The notes beneath the pieces were generated by a model. The model did not search any database and was not told the DNA's origin. It saw only the letters and a list, made by a program, of their open reading frames with translations. This document shows positions 1 through 14,046 of a stretch of 64,000 nt of DNA, in pieces. The stretch is from positions 4,175,001-4,239,000 of the forward strand of contig JAQISU010000036.1 of NCBI GenBank assembly GCA_029339505.1, in the 5' to 3' direction. Positions within the stretch are counted from its first letter, which is position 1. Each line of letters starts with the position of its first letter. This stretch comes from Unio delphinus. Lineage: Eukaryota; Mollusca; Bivalvia; Unionida; Unionidae. The position numbers and the translations under genes were made by a program.

Positions 1-1612
1 CAGACAATCCTTTATGCCTCATATTAGCATGTAGCCAAGCTTGTGTATTAAGTTACCAAATATGATTTGAAAGTAGATAGAAGTAGACTATGGGATAATA
101 CTTTTGTAATAATTTTAAATATGGCCAGACTTCCTCCTAGGGTAAATAAGTTATTACTGATGTAATTAATGCACATTCGGGAGCAGCAGTTCTCCTCGAG
201 ATGTGAAATTCTTTCAAACAATGTTACCTTGTTGTAAAAATATAGCACATCGTGTGGTTACTTACTACTGGGTATCTGCCACTGTGTTTATATGAACAAC
301 TGCATTCTGCACAGTAAATTGTTTTCTCCTCTTCATCGCTCATCAATTGGTCATATACCAGGCATCCTGTAACAATAAAACGATCATCATTGCGACGATG
401 ATAATGATGATGATGATGATGCTTATTCTGATTGCGATAATGCTGTTCGTTATGAAGGTTATGATTGTAACTATGATAATAATCACCATCGTCATCATTA
501 CAGATGGATTAATAAGTAATATAAATAATTAAGATTGATAGTAATACCAGTAGCTGTAGTGCCTGCAAACATATATGCAATAACATTTGGTTGTTTTGAA
601 CTAGTAGAGCTAGCGCTCTCTTCACGAGATACGAATATAAGAGTGCGTGGTTTGGATTTTTAACATAGCTATAACCATTGTTCAGTCCTATCTCCACAAT
701 ATCTGCTGTTGGCTTGTTTAAAGTGATGTCATGCAACATACATGTATTATAATGAAACACCCAGTCACTTTATCCTCCCACGGTGCCAACCAATCATAAT
801 ACTTACCTTTCACGGCTCAAAGCACACAAAGGCAACTTTAATTGCATTGTCTAACCATTTAATCTGCCGAAGAAAGGTTTCAAATAGTAAAATGTTTCAA
901 ATACCTTTTTTGCATGAGCATGCAGTGTCATAGTAATTGCTACACCATCTATTGTTGTTGTTAACACAAAATTTGCCACAATCGCATCCGCTGAAATAAA
1001 AGTAATGGTTGTTAGTTATAATATCATTTAGGTCAAAATTAAAATTGGTACTCTACAGAGAATTCTTCTAAGACAACGGGTAAAGTAAACAACACCCATC
1101 GCCTTGCCTGCTCCACAGCCCCATCGTCCGTCACTACTAACCACACATACAATATAATTGATTCTCCATAGTCGGCGTTAAAAGTCCACATTATTAGTAG
1201 ACGCATCCCCACGGCGACCTATTAATTAATTGTCATACATTTGCATAGCCATTAGAGGTTATCTTAAATTAAATCAAGCTAAATGGGAATAATTTATGGA
1301 GGATTAAAAATATTTACTAAACAGAATGGAACTTGTTAGTGTTTGATTTTACATAAAAACGCGTGTTACTACTTGACAGAATACATATTTGGTAATCGGA
1401 CTATAATCTGTATTTCGTACTTTCCGGAGATTCGAACACATGTTCGCAGGTAATAGATACACATTGCCTTGTATGGTCATAATCCGAGTGCGTATTCTAT
1501 GGACAGTTTGCTATCACATCGACTGATAAGCATCATGTCTGTGACAGAATATTATCTGATGCGAGCACTCAAGCAATGTATGCTGTTTACTTGCGGGCTT
1601 TAGTTTTAATCC

Positions 1613-1613
<1 letters not shown>

Positions 1614-1701
<88 letters not shown>

Positions 1702-1709
1702 GGTGTGTG
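1614..1709. repeat. TA microsatellite followed by GT run
   Basis: About 40 uninterrupted TA units (1614-1692) pass directly into a short GT-rich run. It is a simple sequence repeat. Confidence 0.95.
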
Positions 1710-2605
1710 CTTCAGTTAATCAAAGTTAAGATAAGAAACCACTACAGATATGTTGATCTAAATTACATCAAGTGACCAGAACTTAAAAACGTATTGATAG
1801 CTATCAAAAATAATTTACCTTTCTGGACAAATCGAAAGAATATCCTTTACGACGAAAACCAACAAAATCACTGCTGATAAACCAAAGAGGGTCATGTTCT
1901 GAAAAACAGATTTCAGCAAATTGTGATTCAGAAAAATTCATTAGCACAGATAAGTACATGCAATAAAACCGAGAAAAATATAAGAGGCACAAAAAGGTCT
2001 GGAAAGATGTACATACCTTGATATTTGCAAATGAAACTCGGTGATGGTAACAGTTCGCGGTGAGTTGATTTATGCTTTCAATCCTATATCGGATTCTTTA
2101 TATTGAAGGATGAAATAGGTCGTTGTACGTATGTAATCTATGAACTTTTCACCCTATTCCCACATTGTCTCATCTCATGTTTTTCACTGCTGAAGGGACT
2201 GTTGATAGCAACTAAAAGTCTGTTATGTCACTTTTTAATACAAAATTAATCATTCAAACTAGCATGAGCTGCGCCTTTAAAGTGTCCAAAGTTTAACTTA
2301 ACACTTTAAGTCATGCTTTACCTGTTCACAGAAAGACATCACGATTTCAAGGTACTCCGAGGGCATTGTTACTTTATCAAACGTTGGTCATGTCTTTCTA
2401 ATTATTAGGTGTAATTTAATTACAGAATGACATTATTCGGGAGAATTTTCAGATAGCTTGGAACGTTGGTGTTAATGACTTAAAACGAATATAACGTGGA
2501 TTTTATTGTAAAGATTTCGTGTTGTTGCATTCCAAATTGCATATGTGATTAAGTCAAATGACAACCCCAAATACATGTGTGTTCATTGTTTTTTTTACTT
2601 TTGAG

Positions 2606-2643
2606 CGAGAGAGAGAGAGAGAGAGAGTGAGAGAGGGATAGAG

Positions 2644-2732
<89 letters not shown>
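2606..2732. repeat. Compound GA/TA microsatellite
   Basis: A GA run (2606-2640) is followed by about 43 TA units (2646-2732). The 60-codon open frame across it is an artefact of the repeat. Confidence 0.95.
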
Positions 2733-2735
<3 letters not shown>

Positions 2736-3726
2736 TGGACGAATTTGACTCACCAACATACCTACACTATTGGTACCGCGTTATTTGCTATTTACATGGT
2801 GTTTGTCAAATTTCAATACTAAGTAAGACACAACGGAAATATATCACAAAATAGTCACAATTCCCTTGAAAAAAAGCACAATCACATACTCGTGCATACA
2901 TGAATCCCTCAGCAAACTTTGCAGGACATCGTTAGTGCAAAGCGAGAAATGCTGAAAACCGTTCTAAGTCTGTGTGTATGTGTGTGATTCATAATCAGTA
3001 ATACTTGCTTCTACTATCAAGAAAATATTGATATTGTTACACGCACAGGGTTATTCATTTGTCTGAGCGGTGTCAAAACCCTGGCGCGAGTCCCGCTGAA
3101 AGTCGTATGTTTTCCCCAAATTTCGAATAACTTCCATATAACTTGAGTTCTAAATTGGAAATTAAGACGTGTCTACCTTTATTTAGTAAATTTTGCTCTA
3201 ATCAATTGGCGACCACAGATGAAAAATTTTGCCAAAAGGTCCATTAATCGCACGTTTGCATGGTTTTTTCTTCATTATGATCATATTTCCTTAACGCCAG
3301 CCCATTATCCCATAGAAAATACAATAGTATTCCCTTTCTAACTAGGAATTATTTAACTGATCCGCCCTAGGCCAGTCAATCGACACATTTTTTCGCGTAT
3401 CACGCGAATATAATTACGCCCATTTTCCACTATGGACACATAATTGGTATCTACCAAGTCCAAACTTATTGATTCCATTGCGTTATTTACTGGTTACTTA
3501 CCGTAAATACTGCCATTTCAAGCACACCACTATTATACACAACTTGCGTTTAATATGGACTATATATCTAAAGGTACACAGAAACCCTAGCAAAGTTCGA
3601 ATTCACTAACGATCGGCTCTGTGGTAAATAGCAGAATAGAAGGAATAGAGAAGGGGTTCGAGACGTGAAATGTACAACACTGATAGATATGTTTGACTAT
3701 GCCCATAATGCATATCATCATATATT

Positions 3727-3945
3727 TTACCATATTGTCATGACCTGACAGTCACGTTATGAATGATTTTGTTTTGAAGTGACGCAGAGGTAAAAAAAAC
3801 AAAACCTACACGTTATTTAATAGTGGTCAATAAACAAACTACAAATTATACAACGAAGGATTGGTTTTTAGTTATTGGGAAGGATGATATCAATATTAAA
3901 ATTCAAACAATACTAGTGAAAATGATTGATGCGATGATAAAACCT
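3727..3945. repeat. Diverged interspersed repeat, copy 1
   Basis: This stretch shares patchy similarity with 6235-6430. Common blocks include a motif around catgacctg, the block cgcagaggtaa versus ggcagaggtaa, the block tacaacgaaggattgg versus tacaacgaagattggg, and a gtgaaaatga..gatgataaaa end. The family is unknown to me. The match was found by eye and needs an alignment. Confidence 0.45.
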
Positions 3946-4516
3946 GTGAATGTGCTGCTCAAAAACATATATTCAACGTTTAGAGAATGTACTCATCAAT
4001 AAAACATATCTACACCTTTCTATATCTGTGTTTTTATGAATCATTTACAGCTAACTTTCTTGGGTGTCTAGCAAAACCATACAGGACGAGCTTGTGCATT
4101 ACTTTCCTAGTTTTTAAATTGATTATAACTGATTAACTATGCATTTTCTGAAGCTTGCTGTTACAGCACAAAATCTAAAACAAGTATATATTGAACAACA
4201 GACTGTCGCAAACCCATGGGTGATTGATACGGAATTATATTGACCCGAGATTAAGGCATCGTATTTTTTAATGATTGGAATAGCTTAATATTACCTTAGT
4301 AAAAAAAAAAAAACCAAGATAGTGTTATAACGTTCTTTTCAGGAAAATGAAAATTTTAAAACGAGACGATAAATAGGATAAATACGAGATAATTAAAGCA
4401 TAACTACATAATGAGGAAATATTTTCAGTACCCTTACCCAAAGGATAGTTTCAGTTATTTATCATGGCAATACTGTCTTTTATATCATATAATAATAGCG
4501 AGCTTGCATGAAAATA

Positions 4517-5538
4517 CAGTAATACCTCGAACTTTCGACTTTCAGGATTCACGAATTTACGGATTCGCGAACTTTTCATTGGAATCTAACTAAATTGCAT
4601 CACCGATTTTTTCACAAATCAGCGAAATATCTCCCATTCGTTACATGATTTTACCTTACTGTGAGTGCAAAAAAAAACGGCAGCCAATGAATTAGTATTG
4701 GGGTAATATTAATACATGTATACCGTACGGTAAATACGCTAGTGTGGCAAATACCCATTTGTGGACATTTATGTTAGGTCAAAGGGTCAGAGCGCATTCC
4801 CTATCGAAAAATTAGATTTCGCCGACAACAGCCGCTAAGTTGAACAATCTTTAATCCATATAAATCGATATGAATATAATTTATTTTCTTAATAATCGTG
4901 AGTTTAGCATTCGTTGCGTCTTTAATCCGCTGATATACGAGACGAAAGTACATCGTTGCTGAATTTTGACCTGATCTAATCTTTTGCATTCTTAGTCACG
5001 TGACTACACCAATCACGCAACCTACACGTTAATGACAACAAAGGTCGGACAGTCACGTCAACAATATGCCATTTCTTGTGTTTGGTAGGAAAATAAATCC
5101 AACATTAACATTAACGTCAGGTAATTTTATTTAAGATCAATGAAGGAAGAATTAATATTCCTATCGATTTCATGCGGATTAATATCGATGAAAGATTGTT
5201 CATGTTTGCTGGGCCGGCAAGTAAGCGGCTATCCCAAATGTCCAAATATCAAAAAGTGGGGATTGATGGGTCAGAGTAAACTTGAACTAATACCCATTAG
5301 GCAATACTGTACTCTATTTTTACGCAACTATTTCTTTTTGTTGAGAGGTATATATTAAGCTAACTTTGAAATTACATTAAAGTGCTTTGGGAGCATGATT
5401 TGGGTCAAAGTTTCGGGTTTAAACACTAGAAATATGCATCTGTTAGCATTTTTGGTGATTCGTACCAAACATTCGCGATTTGTCCTGATTCGCGACGGGT
5501 TCTGGAACCAAACCTCGCGAATATTCGAGTTATTACTG
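4517..5538. mobile_element. Pogo/Tigger-like non-autonomous DNA transposon
   Basis: The left end reads CAGTAATACCTCGAACTTTC. The reverse complement of the right end reads CAGTAATAACTCGAATATTC. These are imperfect terminal inverted repeats, and each end abuts a TA dinucleotide (4515-4516 and 5539-5540), the duplicated target of the Tc1/mariner-pogo superfamily. Ends starting CAGTRATACCTCGA are typical of pogo/Tigger elements. The 1.02-kb interior has no transposase frame, so this is a deletion derivative moved in trans, or a dead copy. Confidence 0.75.
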
Positions 5539-7114
5539 TAATTAGGAACCATATTCTTAATCTTGATGTTAAGCTAACAACTTCCACGTATCCCAAGGTT
5601 AATAAACAACCGATAAGTACAATCCCAGAAAAAATAAATTAAATTATGCGCATGTTGAATTTTAATTGTTGTGATACTGGTTTTAGCTAGTCTCAACCCT
5701 ATGGATTTTAATATGAATACAGATGCACTATAATGATATGGTTTTCAAGCCTGGCTGTATGAATGTGAATCAATGTCATTTACTGGGTCAATGAATGGCA
5801 TGAATATTAGTATTAATCATTTGACTAAATTATATCGTATATAAGCAACTAGTTATACGAACAGATAGGGCAACTTAAAAAATAAACATCCATCCTTACA
5901 AATTACCTTACATATAACTATACAACACACTACCACATTTTGGTATTAATATGAAGTCAACGAATCTTTCAACTATTCCATAACGGATCAGCTCTTCCGG
6001 GTTATCGGAAAATTAAAAGGCTATACGTTCAAGCATGTGAAGATCAAAATGTGTCACAATTGGTGATGTTTTAATTGTAGCTAATTTATATCTTACACCT
6101 CGTGTGTACATTTAAAGAGCATAACAAAAGCAATATAAAATTGTATGGCATACTAAGTGTTAAAAAAATGCTAGATATGGTTTCAAGCCATTGCTACATA
6201 TTATAATTTACTTTTGAATCTATTTTCTCACAATCTTGGACTATATTGACATGACCTGTTGATCACATCTGAACGTTTTTCTGTTTTGTTTAGAAGTCAG
6301 GCAGAGGTAATGACAACAATGCTTTATCTCTCTATAATAGGGATTGAAGAAAAAAACTACCAATCCTACAACGAAGATTGGGTCTATAGGCTGCCAGATT
6401 GTGGTGAAAATGAAATCAATGATAAAATTTCACTATTTTTTCAATAGAAAAAATCAACAATTGATTATTTCTATGAAGGTACCACTAAATGGGAAGATAT
6501 AGTGAATATAAATATCGTTAATATTTCCAGAAATAACAAATATAGGACTGATGATAGTGAAGTCACCGCTATTTCTAATCATTTATATAACTATATAAAA
6601 GAAAGGAGTTGAAACTGGTATGTATTTACATTCAGCAACTATTAGACTGATGCACAAAAACACTTTCATATGACAAGCGACTAAATACAAACTTCAATAA
6701 AGCAAATCGAGTGATTACAATATTAAGGCTGCATGGCAGAAAGATGAAAAATGCATTTTATAACGTATCTCATGGCCAGAGCTTGGATAATGCGACTTAC
6801 AAACTTCTGAGATCTTGTTTGTGAAATATCTCTAACCTAGGATATGCTAAAAACAGTTATGTACATCGTCTCAGACAAACCAGTTAAAAACAAGCAGAGT
6901 AAAACAAAGTGTAGGTGGTTTGACGGTTACAATCTTACTAGATAGTGTATCAGTGTAGCTCACTTTCGGATAGTTTAATAAGTAAACACGACAGATGTAG
7001 ATAATGAACAAATAACAGTGGAAAATACAAACAAGTTTGCTACGAAAAGTCTGAAAAACTTTCTTAAAGAACACAGACAGGATGTGTCAATTGATTATTC
7101 GTTTTAGCTGCTAG
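5539..7114. other. Intergenic DNA, no gene recognised
   Basis: No supported gene. It contains the second copy of the diverged repeat pair (6235-6430). The open frames at 6259-6447 and 6871-7074 have no recognisable features. Confidence 0.55.
6235..6430. repeat. Diverged interspersed repeat, copy 2
   Basis: Counterpart of 3727-3945 in the same orientation. Similarity is in blocks, with small indels between them. Confidence 0.45.
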
Positions 7115-7544
7115 TCCAGATTATCTGGTTCATTGTGAACATTGTAAATAAATGAGTGGCATTTTTGAAGGGAAATCCCCATTCAAGTTAAAGCATTTGA
7201 CACAGCTTGAAGTTGCACAGAAATTTAATTTTTAATGTGGTGTTAGAAATGGCAAGATTAAACTAAAAGTTAATCACACATACTACTAATATGTACAAGG
7301 ACAGCTAACCGTGAGTTATCGTAAGAGGTATGCTTTTGTTGTATAGACAAACAAAGGAATACGTGTGGAGAGGATTCGGTTTGATAACAAAGTCTGAGAG
7401 GAGCGAACGTTGCCCATGTCGAAGACCTGTTACATGACAAGCATACTTAAAAAAAAATGTTCTCAAGTAGAATTAAAAGAGGCCCACCTCTTTGCCCAAA
7501 CAAATTAGTTTGATATCAACCTCTTTACATATATACTTTGTTTG

Positions 7545-7785
7545 TTTGTTTTTAGGGTTTAACGCCATTTCTCAGAACACGATAGGCGGCCATTATTATT
7601 GGTGGAGGAAGAACCCGTAAAAAAACTCGGAAAGAACCACCGACCCACGAGAAGCTACTGGTAAAAGCTTTCTCACATAACTACATTAGCCGAATCTTAG
7701 ACTCGAACACACGCAGACAGAGGTGAGATGGCAGTGATCCGCCACGGAACGCGGTTTACACCACTAGGCCACTCGGAGCAAGATA
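7545..7785 (+). mobile_element. tRNA-related SINE of molluscan type
   Basis: The sequence has the layout gggtttaacgccatttctca, then gtggaggaagaacccg, then aagaaccaccgaccca, then an end with box-B-like gactcgaacacacgc and ctaggccactcgg. I recognise this, from memory, as a widespread molluscan SINE. Related copies lie at 51560, 57455 and, more diverged, 25090. The copies at 7545 and 51560 are one insertion, duplicated with the surrounding block. Confidence 0.7.
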
Positions 7786-7864
7786 AAATTGTTGTAACAT
7801 GTACTTACTTATACATATAAAGAATAAATATTTATCACCACATGTACATTACAGTCAATTTAAT

Positions 7865-7867
<3 letters not shown>

Positions 7868-7922
<55 letters not shown>

Positions 7923-7955
7923 TGATTGAGAGAGATATTGAGAGAGAGAGAGAGT
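7868..7955. repeat. GA microsatellite
   Basis: A long GA run with a few interruptions. The matching run in the duplicated block is at about 51883-51961. Confidence 0.95.
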
Positions 7956-8159
7956 ACAAACTTTAAAAAAATAGAAGGAAATAAGGGTGTTACGGAAACA
8001 AATCATGACAATTGTTTACAATGCGCTGCATACATTTTGTATATTTATGTCCAACATAATTGTCATTTTAATATAAATACAGTTATTACATGGCAGGATC
8101 CAATGAATCCAGTTTGCTATTTGAGGGTCATCTTACGTTCATGTCAGGTAAAATAGCGA

Positions 8160-9734
8160 GTTAGTCTTGTACAAGTGATGGCTGTAGTGTTGTCGGTGCA
8201 CAGAAACGTTTCGTGAGTATTAATTTTAGAGATAAACTTGTATTATTGTCCACATTTTTAACTGATTATGCCAAAAAAAATAAATAATACATAACTTATT
8301 TTGTTTCATATTTTCCAATACATACCATTCTGTACAATTAATCTATATTCAACATTGTCCGTTGAGAACTTCACAATTCTATTGATATGTTTCTTTTATG
8401 TTTTTTTCTTTAACATCCCCACTCTATACTGAATTACTGAACATATCTTTGCTACATCATTTAAGCATTAAGATAGCACTTATGTTGTAATGGCATGTCA
8501 CCTGACAAAAGTTTTAAAATATTTTATGGAAATGAGGCACTGACCATTTAATGTTTGAAGGAGGATGGTGGGGATGATATATTTTTTGAGAATGGGGGTC
8601 TTGCTTTGCTTGAAGGACAGTTTTTGTGTTTGCCTAGTAGGGTGCAAAAATCTGAACTATCCGGAACTTAAGCTCTACGATCAGTAAGTACCTTTCGCAT
8701 GCATGAAAATCCCTATAGCGAAATGTTATAATAGTTAAGACAAGGAAGTAGTGTTGAGCACTGCACTAAAATAAACTGTCGGAAACTCTTAAGAGTGTCT
8801 GCATAGTGTCACTTTTCATGTAAAACGTTGTGAACGAGTTGGCAAAAACGGTGATTATTTATCCAGACTGATTATATTTTAAAAGGCTGAAATCAAATAT
8901 CAGTAACAGGGCTTCCCATCCATCACTCAATTTAACACGCTTATTGAGGCAGGAATAATAATTTTCAAGTATATTTTATCAGATTTAGAAACATAGTTAA
9001 CAATATGTGTATCAGTATGCACTAGATGTTTCACTTTGTGTAGGAAAACGGTTTTAAAAATATATGTATTGTGAATTGTTTTATAGAAAATGTTTACATT
9101 CACAATATAATTGGTATATTGATATAAAATGCTGATTTTTGATTCTTGTTTTGATCCCATCTCTTTCAACAGTTGTGCTAAATTAATATTTAAATTATGA
9201 TAAAATGCAATTAAACTGTCACTGCGTGGTGTGTAGATAATACATTTCGGGAAGATGTAACTGTTTCTACCCAGATTGAATTTTTTATGTTGGTATTACA
9301 AATCTAATAATCTTACTTTAACAAATCAAAACATATACACAATACCATTTTTCAAGCCTTCTAAGTACGAGAGGGAATGTTAATATATTTCTCCTTTAAA
9401 CATCATACTTGTCAAAATGAAATGATTAGTTTTAATGGTCCAAACGATTAACGGAACATAATAAAATCCAGTACTAATTTGTTTCAATCATATATGTATA
9501 ATGTTCGAGCTTCATATTTACAAAATCCAATTTTTGGTCAAAAACTTTGAATTAAACTAATACCATGTATCATACCCAATTCATCTTAGACACAGATACG
9601 ATATTTAATAAAAAGATAGACACATACCAAGACGCAAAGAACCACACTTGGTTATGCAAAGAACGTTGATTCAATAACAAATCTGAATAATCGTATTGCA
9701 CAAGGGAACGTTTTAGAACGTTTTCGACCCTGTA
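8160..9734. other. Non-coding part of the duplicated block
   Basis: No gene recognised. The left part (to about 8720) is shared with 52190-52717. The rest occurs only in copy 1, which means it was either lost from copy 2 or inserted in copy 1. Confidence 0.5.
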
Positions 9735-10440
9735 GCTATGCTGCTGCTTAAAATTTGTTATCACGACAGGCAATATGGCAAATGTATCTACCACCATCTA
9801 AAATAATCGAATATGCGCATTTTGATATCCGTTTTCCCAATAAAATTCATCAGGCGGGTATTTTATTTGTATCACATGATACGGTCAAAAGACGAAGACG
9901 TCAGATACCATACAACTGCGTGTTAAACCTCTTTGACGTTGCAAGCAGATACAAACTAGCATAACCATTATAAATAAAGACAGAAACAATAGTAGCCTCT
10001 GCGTTTGAACGAATGTGTCAACGAGGATCATTAAGATGACCACAATTATTAGTTTAACCCTTTCAGAGACTCTAAGGGTGTAGTATCATCCCTGAGGAAG
10101 CAACATGTCAACATACGACGATGACACTGCGATTCATCGTGATAAGACAATTGTTGAACGTACTACTCGAACTTTTGCTAAGCGTTTTTTTGGATATCAC
10201 AATGTAAGGGAAACAATTCAGAATACAAGGTTTCGAGAATGGATTACAAGACTAACAAGTGTGATAAATGCATTCAAGAATGAAATTACTAGAACAACTT
10301 CCATGATACACATAGATGCAATCACACAAAAACATATACCTGTACAAATAATGATTTCATTTAACAACCAGTACTAGGTAATGTTATTGTCAAATATTTA
10401 AATGAACCCGGTGAACTTGAAGGGGGTCAAAAAGAGTGAC
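9735..10440 (+). pseudogene. Polinton integrase, broken (copy A)
   Basis: Polinton integrases are DDE-type, retrovirus-like integrases that insert the element. Three blocks are readable. Around 9764-9960 there is a QAIWQMYLPP motif, then NKIHQAGILFVSHD, then FDVASRYK. Around 10110-10330 there is IVERTTRTFAKRFFGYHN, which carries the conserved glutamate. At 10380-10436 there is LGNVIVKYLNEPGELEGGQK, the usual C-terminal end. Between the first two blocks the frame contains several stops, and the DPGREF-type motif with the second catalytic aspartate is corrupted. The gene converges on the helicase-polymerase gene, as in the other copies. It is clearly inactive. The identification rests on memory of the family. 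Confidence 0.82.
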
Positions 10441-10574
10441 TGTTCACATCTAGTGCAATACGACTTTCAAAATATCTAGTAGAACAAAATCTACGGATAG
10501 ACTTGCAATCTATGCATTTAGACGTGAACTATTACAAGTAACTCCAGAGGATACACAATTACCACCGCGATCAC

Positions 10575-13500
10575 TTAACTAGTACCTTGACGTCGACTAC
10601 ACTCAAGACAGGTCAGCATCATATTTTCACGTGTATGACCAAGACTAATATCCTTCCTATCCGCGTTTAATTGTCTCGGATGTTTATCCGAATACTGCCA
10701 TAACATGATTGTGTTACAGCTCGCACAATGATTAGCATGCTGTTGTTTCAGCATCATTATACATTCAGCATCAATATGAAAGTCGTGATTACTTTTTTGT
10801 CACTTTGCTTATAACTAACGAGGTTTTATATTTCTTACGATATCTTCGTTAACAATTTCGTTGCTGGTTTCAGTTAAAATGTACGAAAACTATGCGCAGC
10901 TGAGATATTTTTCTAACTTTTGATAATCCAAGATATACTAGGTTTTGCCAGTCGGTACAATCATCAATAATCCAAATAACTGTAACATAAATAATTAACC
11001 TTTGAGATGAGTGGATTGTCCTTGCGAATCCTAGCGTCCATGTACATTTGTCTTTCAACCCATCCTCGGCAGCACTTATAGAACATGTGACAACATCATT
11101 TAATACGAGATTATATTTCTCAGTCGGTTCAGGAATTTCAACTTCAATATTATATGGTCGTGTAACTGCTTGTCTGTAAGATAACGCAACAGACAATTTG
11201 GAAAATATTTCAAACTGTAACGGTAAATATTGATGTTAAAGTGTATCTCAAAATATATTTTCAATTGTCACTCTCATATCATTTTGGGCTCCACAAAATA
11301 CACAAAAATATGGATGTTTCTGAAATTATTTCACGCATTAGTTCTTATTGAATTTAATCGGTTTGTAGTCTGATTAGATTCTTAAATGCATTTAATTTTG
11401 AATCGTGCGCTCTATGATAACCAGTTATCTCTACGTAATAATCTTCAAAATCCTTCAACCAAAAATGCGCGCACAATCCAGCCAATGGTTGACCGTGATT
11501 ATCACACATTATCAGAGCTGTATTCATTAACAATAGGCAATCAATAAATATGTTTAATATATCGAGCGACACTGTGCTTCCTGCATTCCAAATGATTAGT
11601 CCGGGTATTTATTTCTCACCCATTTCATCAGTAGTCCATGAGTTACCTTTCTACCTGACGAAGCTCTGATAAGTATATGGTTGCACAAGTCTCTTTTTCA
11701 TTTCCCGTGCAGGTCAGTTGGTGGGAGTTAAGACAACTAAATCCCAAATCTGTCGAAAAAACTAAATAACTCTAATCATTTCCCCACATCCTCCTCCTCT
11801 TTTTAGATAAACGGTTTTATATATGGATGCTGGATCGGATATAAATGGCGTCCTTGTCGATCGATAATGATCTTCAATTTCAGCTTCTGTTTCTTTAGTA
11901 TATTCATATAGCGCTTCAGCTTTTATTCTTTACAATCACCACATAGCATCAGTGTTTGTAAATTGAGTCACTACTTCTGTATATCTTGTATTGATATTTA
12001 AAGAATCGATAACAAGTTTATAGAAAGATTAGAGAAAATAGACACAGTTAGATGTGTATATTGCCGATAGGCGTCATCGATATACCAAAAATTGTAAGAA
12101 ACCTTGTTCCGTTAGACAAGTAAGCATTTACTCGACTTACAAATATTTATATCTTTGTTGCATTATAAATAAAATCATATTCAGCATCACCTAGAATTAA
12201 TCGTGCATAATGTCGCTTATAATCATAGGAACCACCTTGAGTAAATTTACTGATTATTCTTCTACCATGACCTTTTGCATCGTTAGGTAACCAAACATTA
12301 GTCTGCTTATTATATGATATAATTGCATGACATAGAGACAACGGCATCATTATTTGACAATCAATCAAATAGCTTTAAAGATAAAAATACTATTGGAGCC
12401 TAACGTTTCTTAGAGAAATTTCTACGAAACCAAACATAACAAATCGGACCAAGACTCCTAACAAATTTGTCAAATCTGTCAGATATAATGCGAAAGAAAC
12501 CAGTTAGATCAAAATGGGATAGTGCTCTATTTATCGATGATCTGGTCGTTTACAAATTATACAGAACATTCTCCTTAGCCTCAAACCCTTATTGGATAAC
12601 ACAAGACCATGCCCACAGGATGACATCTTTAGAATCGTAATTAGTATTTCTCAATACACCGTATCCATGTTCAAATGATATGAAATTCTTCAAGAAAGTC
12701 AAATTGTATTGGATTCCACGAATGCTTTTCTCGGGCAAAGTGAGCTGCAAATGACGGAACTTTAAAACAATTTGTTAGTTGTTGCGCAATATTCTCTGTT
12801 GAAAATGTATGTGCGATATTTTTCATGTCTTTATAGAGAGAGTCTTTACGATATATTTCACAGTTATGTCTTACTAATTGATCAAACTTATTTGTTCTTG
12901 CTACAAATACTTCGATCTGGTCTAATAATTGCGTCGTCGTTTTCAGAACTCTCAATAAATCATTCTGAAACAGGATCGTTTTTACTTAATTTGGGAAGAA
13001 AATCAAACCTGTTCTGAGGATATCACCTTACGGTCATATCTCGTGGCAATATTGTTACTGCTATAATCCATGAGGGGCATTATCATCAATGATATATATT
13101 GGAGCTCATCCATTTTTTTCACAAAGTTTCGAAACTTGTATAATCTCCCCTGTTATAGCTTTTAAAATTATTGCAATATTTAAGAATCTTTTCTAATTCT
13201 TATACATAATTAATTTTAGTTCCGGCTATGTTTTACTAATTGCGCCCTCTCGTTTATTTTTCAGCGTCTTAGATCAGTTAACTCGTTTACACGTAATTGT
13301 AAATCGCCAAATGTGTACTGTTACTTGTTAGGCCACACAATTTTATCATTACAAATTTCATTGGCTTCATATTATCAGGACTGGTCTTTTTAAATGTATG
13401 ATAGTAATTCCATAAATAAGCACGGTTCGTTTCATAATACCATTTGTCAATACCAGTCAACATTTCTGGTTTGATAACTTTACAAGGAATGACTATTTGT

Positions 13501-13848
13501 TCGTTTACAAGGATAATATTATATCATCACGAATAATCCAATTACTTTTTTATGTTAGTACTTAAATAATTGTAACTCTGTAAGAATTCTTCAGATTATC
13601 GAGATAAATAATGATAATTACCGCTTGTGTTTCGTTCACTGAATCGTCGACATCATGAATTTTGAATGTTTACCATACGTGAGATGCGCCATCTTTGTTA
13701 AATATCTTCTTCACACCGTGAATTGTATTAATAACTATTTTATTCTTGGAATCAACCATGGATTTTATAGGCAAATCAAGAGATATTCTAATGAAATTAA
13801 ATTTATATACCAGGTCTTTATTTTTTATGATCTCTCAAACTCGTCCAT
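10575..13848 (-). pseudogene. Protein-primed PolB / SF1 helicase, broken (copy A)
   Basis: In copy B this gene encodes a family-B DNA polymerase followed by an SF1 helicase. Here only pieces remain. They are an N-terminal region near 13650-13848, a block ending in FAAHFAREKHSWNP near 12690-12760, and a palm motif-B block RRIISKFTQGGSYD near 12230. Helicase motifs TPTN and CDNHGQP lie near 11730 and 11480, and the C-terminal TIHSSQ and YLGLSKVRK motifs at 10900-11020. The Walker A position (about 11800-11830) no longer fits GxxxxGK[ST]. At 10575-10757 there is a Cys4 block (CASC...LTCLEC) with ADRKD and GHT motifs, resembling an HNH-type zinc domain. It may be the C-terminal end of the same protein. 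Stops and frameshifts throughout show the gene is dead. Confidence 0.8.
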
Positions 13849-13894
13849 ATTACTATTTAAAAAAATGTATTTAAATAAAACATGTTTGATAGGT

Positions 13895-14046
13895 GGATGA
13901 TGGTAGGGTCTTCAACATCTTGTGACACATCCTGTATCAATGAATTATCAGGACAAATTTTACAGCGTGTACGTCGATGTAGTCTAGGTTCAAAACATTG
14001 TTTACAACCTGGTGATGGAGTTGTTGTGTTTGCAATGCAGTGCTAA
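13895..14046 (+). pseudogene. Cys-rich small protein remnant (copy A)
   Basis: A short frame containing SCINELSGQ, RRCSLGSKHC and FAMQC aligns by eye with the copy B Cys-rich protein at 32564-32905 (block SCRNEFCGYH...CLYCG...LCISCG). As in copy B it lies just upstream of, and divergent from, the polymerase gene. Several cysteines and the C-terminal half are lost. Confidence 0.55.

Larger units (their letters stand above)
1..4516. other. Intergenic DNA, no gene recognised
   Basis: I see no supported coding region, RNA gene or recognisable transposon here. The short open frames have no family features and several are products of dinucleotide repeats. The stretch holds a GAT-rich patch near 396-421, two long TA-type microsatellites (listed separately) and one half of a diverged repeat pair at 3727-3945. 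Confidence 0.6.

Noticed and set aside
2554..2736. 60-residue Tyr-Ile repeat frame
   Set aside because: Product of a TA microsatellite.
7545..7785. Possible tRNA gene suggested by a box-B-like gactcgaac
   Set aside because: No cloverleaf or anticodon arm can be drawn, and the same sequence recurs as a SINE.
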